From positions 92,925 through 156,924 of the forward strand of contig NZ_JNWO01000022.1 in NCBI RefSeq assembly GCF_000716435.1: a DNA stretch of 64,000 bases. The letters run 5' to 3'. The notes under the pieces are model-generated. The model was not told the origin of the DNA. It did no database searches and saw only the letters and a program-made list of their open reading frames with translations. The position numbers were made by a program, and so were the translations under genes. This document shows positions 17,025 to 24,434 of this stretch, in pieces. This stretch comes from Streptomyces xylophagus (GTDB lineage: Bacteria > Actinomycetota > Actinomycetes > Streptomycetales > Streptomycetaceae). Position 1 is the first letter of the stretch. Each line of letters starts with the position of its first letter.

Positions 17025-17068
17025 GCTGCGGGGCGGTGGGGGCTGGGCGCGCAGTTCCCCGCGCCCCT
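17025..17068 (-). repeat. Dispersed repeat family A, copy 2
   Basis: The minus strand reads AGGGGCGCGGGGAACTGCGC followed by GCCCAGCCCCCACCGCCCCG. It lies between the convergent PGRP and FemX-like genes, directly beside a family B half copy. Confidence 0.85.
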
Positions 17069-17089
17069 GATAGGCCGGCTTCGCCGTGC

Positions 17090-18220
17090 CTATCTGCGCC
17101 CCAGATACACCCCCAACGCCCGTTGCAGCATCTTCCCCTGGCTTCCCACCGGGCGTTCCCATTCGCCCAGGTACTCCACTGCTCTGCCGCCCGCGCCGGT
17201 CTTGAAGAGGAGGCGGGCGACCAGGTGGTCCTCGGCTATGAGGGACGGGGTGATGGAGCGGAGGTCGTATGTCTCGGCGCCCGAGTCCAGGGCCTCGCAG
17301 AGCATGCGCCACAACAGGAGGCTGCTGGGGCGGAGTTCGCGTCCTCGGCGGCCGGACGCGGGGTACGAGTGCCAGACTCGGGGGCCGACGCTGATCATGA
17401 GGGCAGAGGACAGTACCTCGTCGTCGTACTCGGCGAGGTAGATCCGCAGCCGGTCGGACTCCTCGGCGTTGAGGGCCTGCCACATGCGGCGGAAGTAGTC
17501 GAGGGGGCGGGCCTTGAAGCCGTCGCGTTCCGCCGTGGCCCGGTACAGGCGGTGGAAGGAGGGCAGGTCGTCGGCCGAACCCCAGAAGACCCCGACACCG
17601 CCCGCCTCGGCCGTCTGCAGCGACTGCAACCAGTGGGGTGCGAGGCCGGCGCGCAGTTCGTTCACCGACCGGCCCGCCAAGGGGATGTGGCACCCGTACC
17701 GAGGCTGGCCGAGCCCGAACCCGCTCCCGTCGTTCTCCTTGCACCGCCGCCACCCCAGCCGCTTCAGCCGGTCGGCGGCGTCCAGCGCGTACCCGTCGAT
17801 CCCGTCCGTGGGCAGCTCCCGCAGGTGCCGTACGGCGGGGTCGGCGACGCCCGCCGCGACGGTGGCCGCGTCCCAGTGCCGGACGACGAGCGGTGGGCCG
17901 ATGCGGACCGAGAACGCGCCCTCTTTCTCCAGGTGCGCGATGAGCGGGTCGAGGAACAGTTCCGGGCGCTGGCTGTGCCAGTCGATCGCGGGTCCGTCGG
18001 GGAGGTAGGCGAGACAGCGCCCGGTGCCGGGGAACGCCCGGTACAGCACCAGCGCGACGGCGACCATCACCTCCCCCTCGAACCAACCGACGCTCTCCGC
18101 CGTCCAGTCGGGCTTCACGTCAGCCCACTCGGGGATCTGGAGATGGCTCGCGTCGGGGTGCAGCCGGAGATGCGCGAGGTGTTCCTCGCGGGTGATCCCC
18201 TTCACGTACGGGCTGGTCAT
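17090..18220 (-). CDS. FemAB/FemX-like peptidoglycan bridge-forming aminoacyltransferase
   Basis: The 376-residue protein has the twin-GNAT Fem fold: an N-terminal half with SHLQIPEWADVKPDWTAESV, a middle with DGIDGYALDAADRLKRLGWR, and a C-terminal half with FHRLYRATAERDGFKARPLDYF and HSYPASGRRGRELRPSSLLL. Fem enzymes add amino acids from aminoacyl-tRNA to lipid II; Streptomyces peptidoglycan has a single Gly bridge, so transfer of glycine is a reasonable but unproven role. I start at MTSPYVKGITREEHL because GGAG lies 9 nt upstream. Confidence 0.85.
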   Translation of the reverse strand: MTSPYVKGITREEHLAHLRLHPDASHLQIPEWADVKPDWTAESVGWFEGEVMVAVALVLYRAFPGTGRCLAYLPDGPAIDWHSQRPELFLDPLIAHLEKEGAFSVRIGPPLVVRHWDAATVAAGVADPAVRHLRELPTDGIDGYALDAADRLKRLGWRRCKENDGSGFGLGQPRYGCHIPLAGRSVNELRAGLAPHWLQSLQTAEAGGVGVFWGSADDLPSFHRLYRATAERDGFKARPLDYFRRMWQALNAEESDRLRIYLAEYDDEVLSSALMISVGPRVWHSYPASGRRGRELRPSSLLLWRMLCEALDSGAETYDLRSITPSLIAEDHLVARLLFKTGAGGRAVEYLGEWERPVGSQGKMLQRALGVYLGRR

Positions 18221-18275
18221 GGGCGCGGGCTCCTGTTCGGCGGCGGCCACCGTAAGCCGGGGCTCACCAGGCGGG

Positions 18276-18683
18276 TCAAGACTTCACTGCTGTGAACTCC
18301 GCCCACACCCGCTTGCCGCCCCGGCCCTGTCTGGGCGTGACACCCCACAGGTCCGCCACGGACGCGATCAGGAAGATGCCCCGTCCGCTCTCCGTATCCC
18401 AGTCGGGTTCGGTGTACCAGACGGGCAGTTCGGGCGAACGGTCGCTTACGGCCACCCGAACGCCGCCTGCCGTGAGCGTGCTCAGCCGCAGCTCACACTC
18501 CGGGTTGTCCACATGGCGATGGACGTTGGCCAGCATCTCGGTCACGCAGAGCGTTGCGGCGTCGGCGAGTTCGGGGTACCCCCAGTCGTTGAGTTGCGCG
18601 CGGACGGCTTGGCGTACCGCTGCGAACCCCTCTGGTTCCGCGAGGAGTTGGAGCACCACTTCGGGGGGTGATTGCGTGTGCAT
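18276..18683 (-). CDS. ATP-binding (GHKL/HATPase_c) anti-sigma-factor-like protein
   Basis: A 135-residue single-domain GHKL ATPase with the N-box EMLANVHRHVDNPEC and the G-box DTESGRGIFLIASVADLWG. These stand-alone Streptomyces proteins resemble SpoIIAB/RsbW kinases and commonly sit beside Scr1-type HTH/DUF397 gene pairs, exactly as here. The true partner is unknown. It is divergent from the HTH gene with an 83-nt shared promoter region. Confidence 0.88.
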   Translation of the reverse strand: MHTQSPPEVVLQLLAEPEGFAAVRQAVRAQLNDWGYPELADAATLCVTEMLANVHRHVDNPECELRLSTLTAGGVRVAVSDRSPELPVWYTEPDWDTESGRGIFLIASVADLWGVTPRQGRGGKRVWAEFTAVKS

Positions 18684-18766
18684 GCCCTCACGGTGCGTGA
18701 GATGTGGCTAGCCTGAACAGGACTTTCGGTGGCACACAAGGGAGTGTGCGGGCAAGGGGGTTGGCT

Positions 18767-19579
18767 GTGCAGGACGGTGTCGAAGGTTCGTCGAGCATGA
18801 AGATGTTCGGGGCGGTGGTGCGGGCGCTGCGGGCCGCGCAGGGCAGTACGCGCGAGCAACTGGGCGTGTATGTCGGGTATTCGGCGTCGCAGGTGGCCAT
18901 GGTGGAGCGGGGTGAACGGATGCCGAGTGCCCGGTTCGTGGCGAAGTCGGCGGAGTTCCTTCAACAGAGGGTGGCGATCGAGGCGGCGGCGGAGCACTTG
19001 GAGCGGAGTCCGCATCCGTCGTGGTTCGGGGAGTACCTGGACCTAGAGGCAGAGGCCGTCAGTGTCTGGTCGTACGACGCACATGTGATCAAAGGGCTGG
19101 TGCAGACCGAAGGGTACGCGCGTGCGGTGCTCGGTGAGTACTGCCCGATGCTGGATGACGAAGAGGTCGAGAGCCGGGTGCAGGCACGCTTGGCGCGACA
19201 GAAGCTGCTGACCCGCGTACCGGCCGTGTCACTCGCGCTCGTCATCGAGGAGTGGGTGCTGCGCCGCCCCGTGGGCGGGCCGGTCGTGGCCAAGGGGCAG
19301 TTGGAGCGATTGCTGGAACTCTCCGCGATGAGGAACGTATCGATCCAGGTCATGCCGACGCGGTACGAGGGTCATGCCGGGTTCGACGGACCCTTCACCC
19401 TGCTGGAGACGAAGGAACGGCAGTGGGTCGCCTACGTCGAAGGGCAGTCCTTCGGCTTCGTGATCGACGACCGGGAAGAGGTCGGCAACTTCCAGCAGCG
19501 CTATGGCATGATCCGGACGCAGGCGCTCACCCCGGGCGACTCAGTGAAATTGATCGAGCAGATGGCAGGGGAGCTATGA
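18767..19579 (+). CDS. Scr1-type regulator (HTH_31 plus DUF5753)
   Basis: A 270-residue protein: an N-terminal XRE-type helix-turn-helix (VVRALRAAQGSTREQLGVYV to SQVAMVERGERMPS) and the DUF5753 domain beginning WFGEYLDLEAEAVSVWSYDA and containing ALVIEEWVLRRPVGGP and MPTRYEGHAGFDGPFTLLE. Relatives include Scr1 of Streptomyces, a regulator of antibiotic production paired with a DUF397 protein (Scr2). The GTG at 18767 has AAGGGGG 6 nt upstream. The stop codon overlaps the next start (ATGA), so the two are translationally coupled. Confidence 0.9.
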   Translation: MQDGVEGSSSMKMFGAVVRALRAAQGSTREQLGVYVGYSASQVAMVERGERMPSARFVAKSAEFLQQRVAIEAAAEHLERSPHPSWFGEYLDLEAEAVSVWSYDAHVIKGLVQTEGYARAVLGEYCPMLDDEEVESRVQARLARQKLLTRVPAVSLALVIEEWVLRRPVGGPVVAKGQLERLLELSAMRNVSIQVMPTRYEGHAGFDGPFTLLETKERQWVAYVEGQSFGFVIDDREEVGNFQQRYGMIRTQALTPGDSVKLIEQMAGEL

Positions 19580-19773
19580 TCGCCGGTCTCACTTGGTTCA
19601 AGTCCAGTTACAGCGGCAGCCAGGGCGGTGATTGCCTCGAAGTCGCCCTGGAACCAACCCAACCCACGGTCCACATCCGTGACTCGAAAGCCAAGTCCGG
19701 TCCCACGCTGGCGTTTCCGCTGGACGAATGGACGAGTTTCGTAAACTTGGCTGCAAAATCGGCACCACAGTAA
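19576..19773 (+). CDS. DUF397 protein (Scr2-like partner)
   Basis: A 65-residue protein with the DUF397 signature: TWFKSSYSGSQGGDCLEVAL near the start and VHIRDSKAKSGPTLAFPLDE towards the end. DUF397 proteins are almost always encoded right after a DUF5753 regulator and are thought to act as its partner. The ATG overlaps the preceding stop by 4 nt. Confidence 0.92.
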   Translation: MIAGLTWFKSSYSGSQGGDCLEVALEPTQPTVHIRDSKAKSGPTLAFPLDEWTSFVNLAAKSAPQ

Positions 19774-19874
19774 TCTCGTCCACCGGTGCCAACTCCCGTG
19801 TCGCTCAACGGGATCGCCCTGGTGCGGGCAGCGCTGGCGGGGATGTCGTCGTAGCGGTTCTGGACGGACGGTCG

Positions 19875-20204
19875 TCACGAGGCGATCGGGCGGTCGGACA
19901 GGTGGGCCAGCTCTGTGAAGTACGCGCGGTAGAACGGCTCGTCGGCGGTCGCGATCTCGACGGTGACGAGCAGGCGCTTGGAGCTGGTCGTGCTCGCGTA
20001 GATCGGTTCGTCGAGCTGCTCGACGTTGCCGAAGTGCAGCCGGGTCACGCCACCCCTGCGCGCCTCGGCCCGCACCTTCAGCCATCTCAACGGGGTCCGG
20101 TACGAGCCGATGATGCGATTTCGCCGGAACAGCTCGAAGATCCCGTGATCGACCTGCATATGGACGCGGTCGAGCTCGAAGACCTTTGGTTCCACTGAGT
20201 CCAT
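19875..20204 (-). CDS. Hypothetical protein (about 109 aa)
   Basis: The product begins MDSVEPKVFELDRVHMQVDH and continues LFRRNRIIGSYRTPLRWLKV and RLHFGNVEQLDEPIYASTTS. It is a mixed alpha/beta soluble protein without a motif I recognise; the first half slightly resembles small PH-like domains. I choose ATG 20204 because TATCTT lies 7 nt before it with no Shine-Dalgarno sequence (leaderless pattern); GTG or TTG codons up to 20237 are alternatives. It lies in the accessory regulatory patch. Confidence 0.6.
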   Translation of the reverse strand: MDSVEPKVFELDRVHMQVDHGIFELFRRNRIIGSYRTPLRWLKVRAEARRGGVTRLHFGNVEQLDEPIYASTTSSKRLLVTVEIATADEPFYRAYFTELAHLSDRPIAS

Positions 20205-20326
20205 GCCGGTGAAGATAACCGACACCCCCACCGGCAACGCTCACAGGTTTCTCGCAGGCAACTCACCGAGTCCCCCGAGGCAACCTCCCTATCGTCATGC
20301 ACACGCACTGACTGGAGGTGGGGAAA

Positions 20327-20557
20327 ATGAACAGCAGTCACACCAACACCACGGAGAAGTCGGCCGGTTGGGCCAAGTCCGCCCGCGGCCCCTGGGCGGT
20401 GGTCTGCGCGGTCGCGACCGTGATCCTCGGCCCGGCCGCCGTCACGGCCTCCGCGCTCGACCAGGCCAACGCGGCCCCGATGCACCACGCGGTGCGGGCC
20501 GACCAGACGCAGGCCTACATCCCGACGGACACGAGCCGCCGCCGTACCGCCGCGTAG
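20327..20557 (+). CDS. Small protein with one membrane or signal segment (76 aa)
   Basis: The sequence MNSSHTNTTEKSAGWAKSAR is followed by PWAVVCAVATVILGPAAVTA, a single hydrophobic segment that could be a signal peptide or anchor, then a short polar tail ending SRRRTAA. GGAGG lies 8 nt upstream of the ATG, so translation looks real. It precedes the Clp-N/HTH gene by 56 nt, and that gap holds the downstream gene's operator. Function unknown. Confidence 0.6.
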   Translation: MNSSHTNTTEKSAGWAKSARGPWAVVCAVATVILGPAAVTASALDQANAAPMHHAVRADQTQAYIPTDTSRRRTAA

Positions 20558-20564
20558 CGAAAGA

Positions 20565-20613
20565 GCGTCAAGTGCAAGTTGACGACCCGGGATCGTCAAC
20601 TTAAGATTGACGC
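20565..20613 (+). promoter_or_regulatory. Leaderless promoter overlapped by a double palindrome, for the Clp-N/HTH gene
   Basis: TTGACG (20579-20584), a 17-nt spacer and TAAGAT (20602-20607) form a near-consensus vegetative promoter whose expected start coincides with the A of the ATG at 20614. Over it lie two copies of GTCAA-N7-TTGAC (starting 20567 and 20595), themselves arranged as a larger inverted repeat with 21-nt arms differing only in 4 central bases. Four half-sites on the promoter point to tight repression, most simply autoregulation. Confidence 0.8.
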
Positions 20614-21315
20614 ATGAGTCCACTCGACATCAGCCTCGCGGACCTGATCTCCCGTCTCGACGAGGAACTCCCGGAAGCCGACGAACTGGCCCGTATCACC
20701 GAGGCCCGACTCCGCGCCCAGACCCTGTCCGACCTGGGTGACCAGCTCATCGACCACTACGTCAGCAAGGCCAAGCGGACCGGCGCCTCCTGGACCGAGA
20801 TCGGCGACGCCATCGGGGTGTCCAAGCAGGCCGCCCAGCAGCGCCACGCACCCGGCCCCTTCGAGCGGTACACCAACCTGAACCGGCACAGCATCGTGCT
20901 CGCGCAGGAAGCCGCCCGCACGCACAAGCACGACTCCATCGGCACCGAACACCTCCTGCTCGGCCTGCTCGGCGAACCGCGAGGCCTGGCGTACCAGGTG
21001 CTGGTCGCGAAGACCGGGTCCGAGCAGCGCGTCCGCGACGCGATCGAGGAAGCGCTGCCACCGGCCGGCGAGAAGGCGCTGCGCGGTCACATCGCGTTCC
21101 GGCCGGAGAGCAAGGAAGCCATCGAGCAGGCCCGCCGTGCCGCCGCCGACCTCGGCCACGACTGGGTCGGTACGGAACACACGCTGCTGGGGCTGATCCG
21201 CGTCGAGGAGAGCCCGGCCGCGCGGATCCTGCGCCAACTCGGCTTCACGCCGGACGAGTTGCGCGAGACGGTCAGGGCCGAGATCGACCGACGGCTCGCC
21301 GAACTCGACAAGTAG
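20614..21315 (+). CDS. Clp N-terminal repeat-domain protein with N-terminal HTH
   Basis: A 233-residue protein. Residues about 20-75 contain a helix-turn-helix (ASWTEIGDAIGVSKQAAQQR); residues about 85-225 hold two Clp_N repeats (SIVLAQEAARTHKHDSIGTE, HLLLGLLGEP; then EAIEQARRAAADLGHDWVGT, EHTLLGLIRVEE), the substrate/adaptor-binding module of ClpA/ClpC. There is no AAA+ ATPase domain. It may be a DNA-binding protein regulated by protein binding to the Clp_N module, or a Clp adaptor; this is inference. The operator that overlaps its leaderless promoter suggests autoregulation. Confidence 0.85.
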   Translation: MSPLDISLADLISRLDEELPEADELARITEARLRAQTLSDLGDQLIDHYVSKAKRTGASWTEIGDAIGVSKQAAQQRHAPGPFERYTNLNRHSIVLAQEAARTHKHDSIGTEHLLLGLLGEPRGLAYQVLVAKTGSEQRVRDAIEEALPPAGEKALRGHIAFRPESKEAIEQARRAAADLGHDWVGTEHTLLGLIRVEESPAARILRQLGFTPDELRETVRAEIDRRLAELDK

Positions 21316-21363
21316 CCGACCAGTGGTCGGCCAGTGGTCGACAGGTGGTCGGGGGTGTGGCCG

Positions 21364-21843
21364 TCAGCGCGCGGCGACCAACTCCTGTGCACTGGTGACC
21401 GTTCCGTCGGCGTGCTGGGTGAGCCGGAGCACCAGCACGTGCTGCCGGTCGGCCGGCGCGGTCACATAGAACGGCCGGCCCTTGTTCAGGCCGGGTGCCT
21501 TGAACTCCACGCGCGAACCGAAGGCTCCGGCGGCCATGTCGCAGCCCTTGGCCGAGGTGCGGCCGAAGGGATCGTGGTCGTGGGCGCTGGCGTCGACGTC
21601 GTAGTCGACCTTCTTGTACTCGGGTTCGGCCACCGTCCCGACGTTCATCGTGACCCATGCGTGGACCTTCACGTCCGAGCAGACGGAGACCGTGCTGACG
21701 GCCTGCGGATCCGGGTCGCCGAGGTCCGTGCCCTCGGCTTCCTGCCCGGCCAGCAGGAGGGCGCCGCCCAACGCGGTGACCCCCACGACGATGATGGCCG
21801 CGCCGAGCAGAACCATCGAGCGCGGGCGAACGATCGGGAACAT
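21364..21843 (-). CDS. Membrane-anchored hypothetical protein
   Basis: A 159-residue protein with one N-terminal membrane segment (SMVLLGAAIIVVGVTALGGA) and an extracytoplasmic domain containing VSVCSDVKVHAWVTMNVGTV and two cysteines (VCSDV, KGCDM) that could form a disulfide. The start at MFPIVRPRSM is chosen because GGAGGG sits 6 nt upstream; longer versions start at 21879 or 21924. No family is recognised. Confidence 0.65.
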   Translation of the reverse strand: MFPIVRPRSMVLLGAAIIVVGVTALGGALLLAGQEAEGTDLGDPDPQAVSTVSVCSDVKVHAWVTMNVGTVAEPEYKKVDYDVDASAHDHDPFGRTSAKGCDMAAGAFGSRVEFKAPGLNKGRPFYVTAPADRQHVLVLRLTQHADGTVTSAQELVAAR

Positions 21844-21956
21844 GGGCGGCCCTCCGGGGAAGCGGTGTCGTCGCTTCATAGGAGAGCCGCGGCCGGGCGG
21901 AAGTTGCGGCCGGAGTGGCTTCAAGACGCCACTGTGACACGTGAGTTGACGGACCG

Positions 21957-22499
21957 TTACGGGTTCTGGCGACGGCCCGGGCCCAGTCCCAGGTACTGCT
22001 CGCCCACCGGATCGATGTCCACGTCCAGGCCGTTCAAGAGGCCGGCCAGCATCGTGTAGTACCCGACCGTCGTGATCACCTCGACCACCTGACGGTCCGT
22101 GAAGTGCTTGCGCAACACGCCCAACGTGGCGTCCGTGAGAGTGTGTTGGGCCATCAACTCCTCCGTCGCGGTCAGCAGCGTCGACTCGACCTCGTCGAAC
22201 TCGCCCTCCTCCGCCTGGAGTTCGGCGATCGCGGCCAGCTGATCGGCCGTCACCCCCGCGTCCAGCGCGATCGGGCGGTGTTGGACGGCCCCGTACGCAC
22301 AGTCCGTACGCGCCGCCACCGCCATCACCACCACCTCGCGCAACCGCACCGGCAGCGACGACCCGAGCACGGCCATGCCCAGGTCTATCGCGGGGCCCGT
22401 CAGATCCGGGGCGTGGGACAGCATGCGGAACGCGTTCAACTGGGTGGGGAGCGCGTCCACGGCTTCGGCGGAACGCTCCGGGTACGGGATTCGAGCCAC
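21957..22499 (-). CDS. Carboxymuconolactone decarboxylase/AhpD-like protein
   Basis: A 180-residue all-helical protein with the CMD signature LPVRLREVVVMAVAARTDCA and YGAVQHRPIALDAGVTADQL. Peroxidase-active AhpD proteins carry a CxxC pair; here only the first Cys (DCAYGAVQH) is present, so alkylhydroperoxidase activity by the usual mechanism is doubtful. GTG start with GAGG 5 nt upstream. It lies downstream of the DUF4240 and WYL genes on the same strand. Confidence 0.85.
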   Translation of the reverse strand: MARIPYPERSAEAVDALPTQLNAFRMLSHAPDLTGPAIDLGMAVLGSSLPVRLREVVVMAVAARTDCAYGAVQHRPIALDAGVTADQLAAIAELQAEEGEFDEVESTLLTATEELMAQHTLTDATLGVLRKHFTDRQVVEVITTVGYYTMLAGLLNGLDVDIDPVGEQYLGLGPGRRQNP

Positions 22500-22583
22500 G
22501 GTGACCTCACTGGGATCCGGTCGATCAGGTCCGATCGAGTCGGTCCGCTCGATCGGGGGTGCGCACCAGTCGCCGTACCCCCC

Positions 22584-23105
22584 TCACTCCTGCCGGAACC
22601 TCTCCCGCAGCTTCGGGAACCGTTCCGCCAGCACGGCCTCGTTCTCCAGGTCGAGCGGTGCCCCGAGCGGCTCGGCGGGCGCGGGCGGAATCCCCAGGTC
22701 GGGGGCTACGGCGCCGGTGAGCTGCTCGTACGCCTCGTCCGCCGCGAACCCCAACTCCTCCCCGTCGCCGTCGATCTCGTCGTCGAAGTCGTCGATGAGG
22801 TCGGCCAGCGAGTCGGCGTCGTGCACGGCACCCTCGTACACCTCGCGGCCCTGACCGATCAGCCAGCACCGGAAGAAGTCGAACGCGTCGTCGCTCGCCC
22901 CGTCGAGCAGCACCCACGCGGCACCCCACAGGTCCCAGGTGTAGGCGCGGTTGTAACGGGCCTCGAAATGCCGGGCGAAGTCCAGGACCAGCTCCGGGTC
23001 CAGCAGCAGCAGCCGGTCCACGAGCAGGTCCGCCTGCTCCTCGGGGTCGCCCTCGGCGGCCTCGCGGGTGGCGTCCACCAGCTCCCAGAACTCCGTCTCG
23101 TCCAT
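22584..23105 (-). CDS. DUF4240 domain protein
   Basis: A 173-residue acidic cytoplasmic protein beginning MDETEFWELVDATREAAEGD and containing FDFFRCWLIGQGREVYEGAV and EELGFAADEAYEQLTG, which are hallmarks of the DUF4240 family. Function is unknown; family members are scattered in Streptomyces genomes. It starts 78 nt after the WYL regulator gene and probably shares its transcript. Confidence 0.85.
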   Translation of the reverse strand: MDETEFWELVDATREAAEGDPEEQADLLVDRLLLLDPELVLDFARHFEARYNRAYTWDLWGAAWVLLDGASDDAFDFFRCWLIGQGREVYEGAVHDADSLADLIDDFDDEIDGDGEELGFAADEAYEQLTGAVAPDLGIPPAPAEPLGAPLDLENEAVLAERFPKLRERFRQE

Positions 23106-23183
23106 CACGGGACAAGCATCGGTCCTGGACGGGTGGTGCGCACGTGGAGTGGAGCGGATTGTCACCTGGAGCGGGGCAGATCG

Positions 23184-24167
23184 TTATGGGCGGTACAACG
23201 CCGTCATCCGTAGCGTGTCGCTCGCGAACCGCGCCCGCAGACTCTCCGGCGCGAGCACCTCCACGTCCGGCCCAAGACCCGCGAGCTGGCTGTGGGCCAC
23301 CTCCTCGGACTCCACGGGGACGGTGACCGTCACCCAGCCGTCGTCGTCCTCCGGTGCGCCCGCGAGCTCCAGCGCTTCCCTCGCCGCGGCCGGATCGACG
23401 GCGTACGGCAGTCTCCGCGCGCCGTCGGGTGACAGCCGTACCACCACCTCGGCCCGCAGGATCGACCGGGCGAACTGCTCCGCCCGTTCCTCCCAGAAGG
23501 CCGGAAGGTCGAAGTCCTCCTGCCGTAGGAAGCGCTCGTCGACCCCCGCGGGATCGATCGCCGTGAACCGGTCGACCCGGTACACCCGGAAGGAATCACG
23601 GCCGGCGACCCGCGCGCACAGGTACCAGACGCCCGCTTTCAGCACGAGCCCGTACGGTTCCAACTCCCGCTCCACCTCGGCGTCCCCGCGCCGGTACCGC
23701 GCGACCACCCGGCGGTCGTCCCACACCGCGTCCGCGACGGAGGGGAGCAGCTCGGGGGTCTTGGGTGCCGTGAACCAGCTGGGCGCGTCGAGGTGGAACC
23801 GTTGCGCCGCCGCCCGCGAGGCGTCCGACAGGGACGGGAGAAGAGCCGCGGACACCTTCAGCCGGGCTGCCGACGCGGCGTCCTCCAGCCCCATCTCGCG
23901 CAACGCCCCCGGTACCCCGCTCAGGAACAGCGCCTCGGCCTCGCTGCGGGCCAGCCCAGTGAGCCGGGTCCGGTATCCGCCGACGAGCCGGTATCCACCG
24001 GCCCGCCCCCGGTCCGCGTACACCGGGACCCCCGCCTCGGACAGTGCCTGCGCGTCCCGGGTGACGGTCCGCTCGGAGACCTCCAGCTCGCGGGCCAGCT
24101 CGGCGGCGGTCATGGTGGCGCGGGACTGGAGCAGCAGCACCATTTTGATGAGACGGGCAGCGCGCAT
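23184..24167 (-). CDS. WYL-domain transcriptional regulator (HTH_11)
   Basis: A 327-residue protein with an N-terminal DeoR-like helix-turn-helix (RLIKMVLLLQSRATMTAAEL; ELEVSERTVTRDAQAL), a GRAGGYRLVGGYRTRLTGL linker and a C-terminal WYL domain (VLKAGVWYLCARVAGRDSFR; YRVDRFTAIDPAG). WYL regulators sense small ligands or nucleic acids. It is followed by the DUF4240 gene on the same strand. Upstream lies a family B foldback element that separates it from aceE. Confidence 0.9.
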   Translation of the reverse strand: MRAARLIKMVLLLQSRATMTAAELARELEVSERTVTRDAQALSEAGVPVYADRGRAGGYRLVGGYRTRLTGLARSEAEALFLSGVPGALREMGLEDAASAARLKVSAALLPSLSDASRAAAQRFHLDAPSWFTAPKTPELLPSVADAVWDDRRVVARYRRGDAEVERELEPYGLVLKAGVWYLCARVAGRDSFRVYRVDRFTAIDPAGVDERFLRQEDFDLPAFWEERAEQFARSILRAEVVVRLSPDGARRLPYAVDPAAAREALELAGAPEDDDGWVTVTVPVESEEVAHSQLAGLGPDVEVLAPESLRARFASDTLRMTALYRP

Positions 24168-24186
24168 GGCTTCATGATGAGGGATC

Positions 24187-24423
24187 TCGCCCCCGCCGCC
24201 CCTACCCGTCCCATCCTCCAGGGGCTCCGCCCCTTCGACCCCGCCAGGGGGCTCTGCCCCCTGGACCCCCGCTCCTCAAACGCCGGAGGGGCTGAGTTAT
24301 TGCCGGCCGGGGCTTGGTTTTTCAGCCCGTCCGGCGTTTGAGGACGAGGCCCTTTCGGGGCCGAAGCGGGGGTCTGGGGGCGGCAGCCCCCAGGGACGGG
24401 ACGGGTAGGGGCGGCGGGGGCGA
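24187..24423. repeat. Complete family B foldback element (26-bp terminal inverted repeats)
   Basis: The ends (24187-24212 and 24398-24423) are 26-bp perfect inverted repeats beginning CGCCCCCGCCGCCCCTACCC. Inside, CTCAAACGCCGG and CCGGCGTTTGAG form a second inverted pair, with further GC-rich hairpins (GGGGCTCCGCCCC, GGGGGCGGCAGCCCCC). The whole segment can fold on itself. It fills most of the 267-nt gap between aceE and the WYL gene. Half copies occur at 16957 and 53608. Confidence 0.85.
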
Positions 24424-24434
24424 AAAAACTACCC

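Noticed and set aside
24187..24423. Insertion sequence or intact transposon
   Set aside because: Terminal inverted repeats are present but there is no transposase frame; best described as a non-autonomous foldback element.
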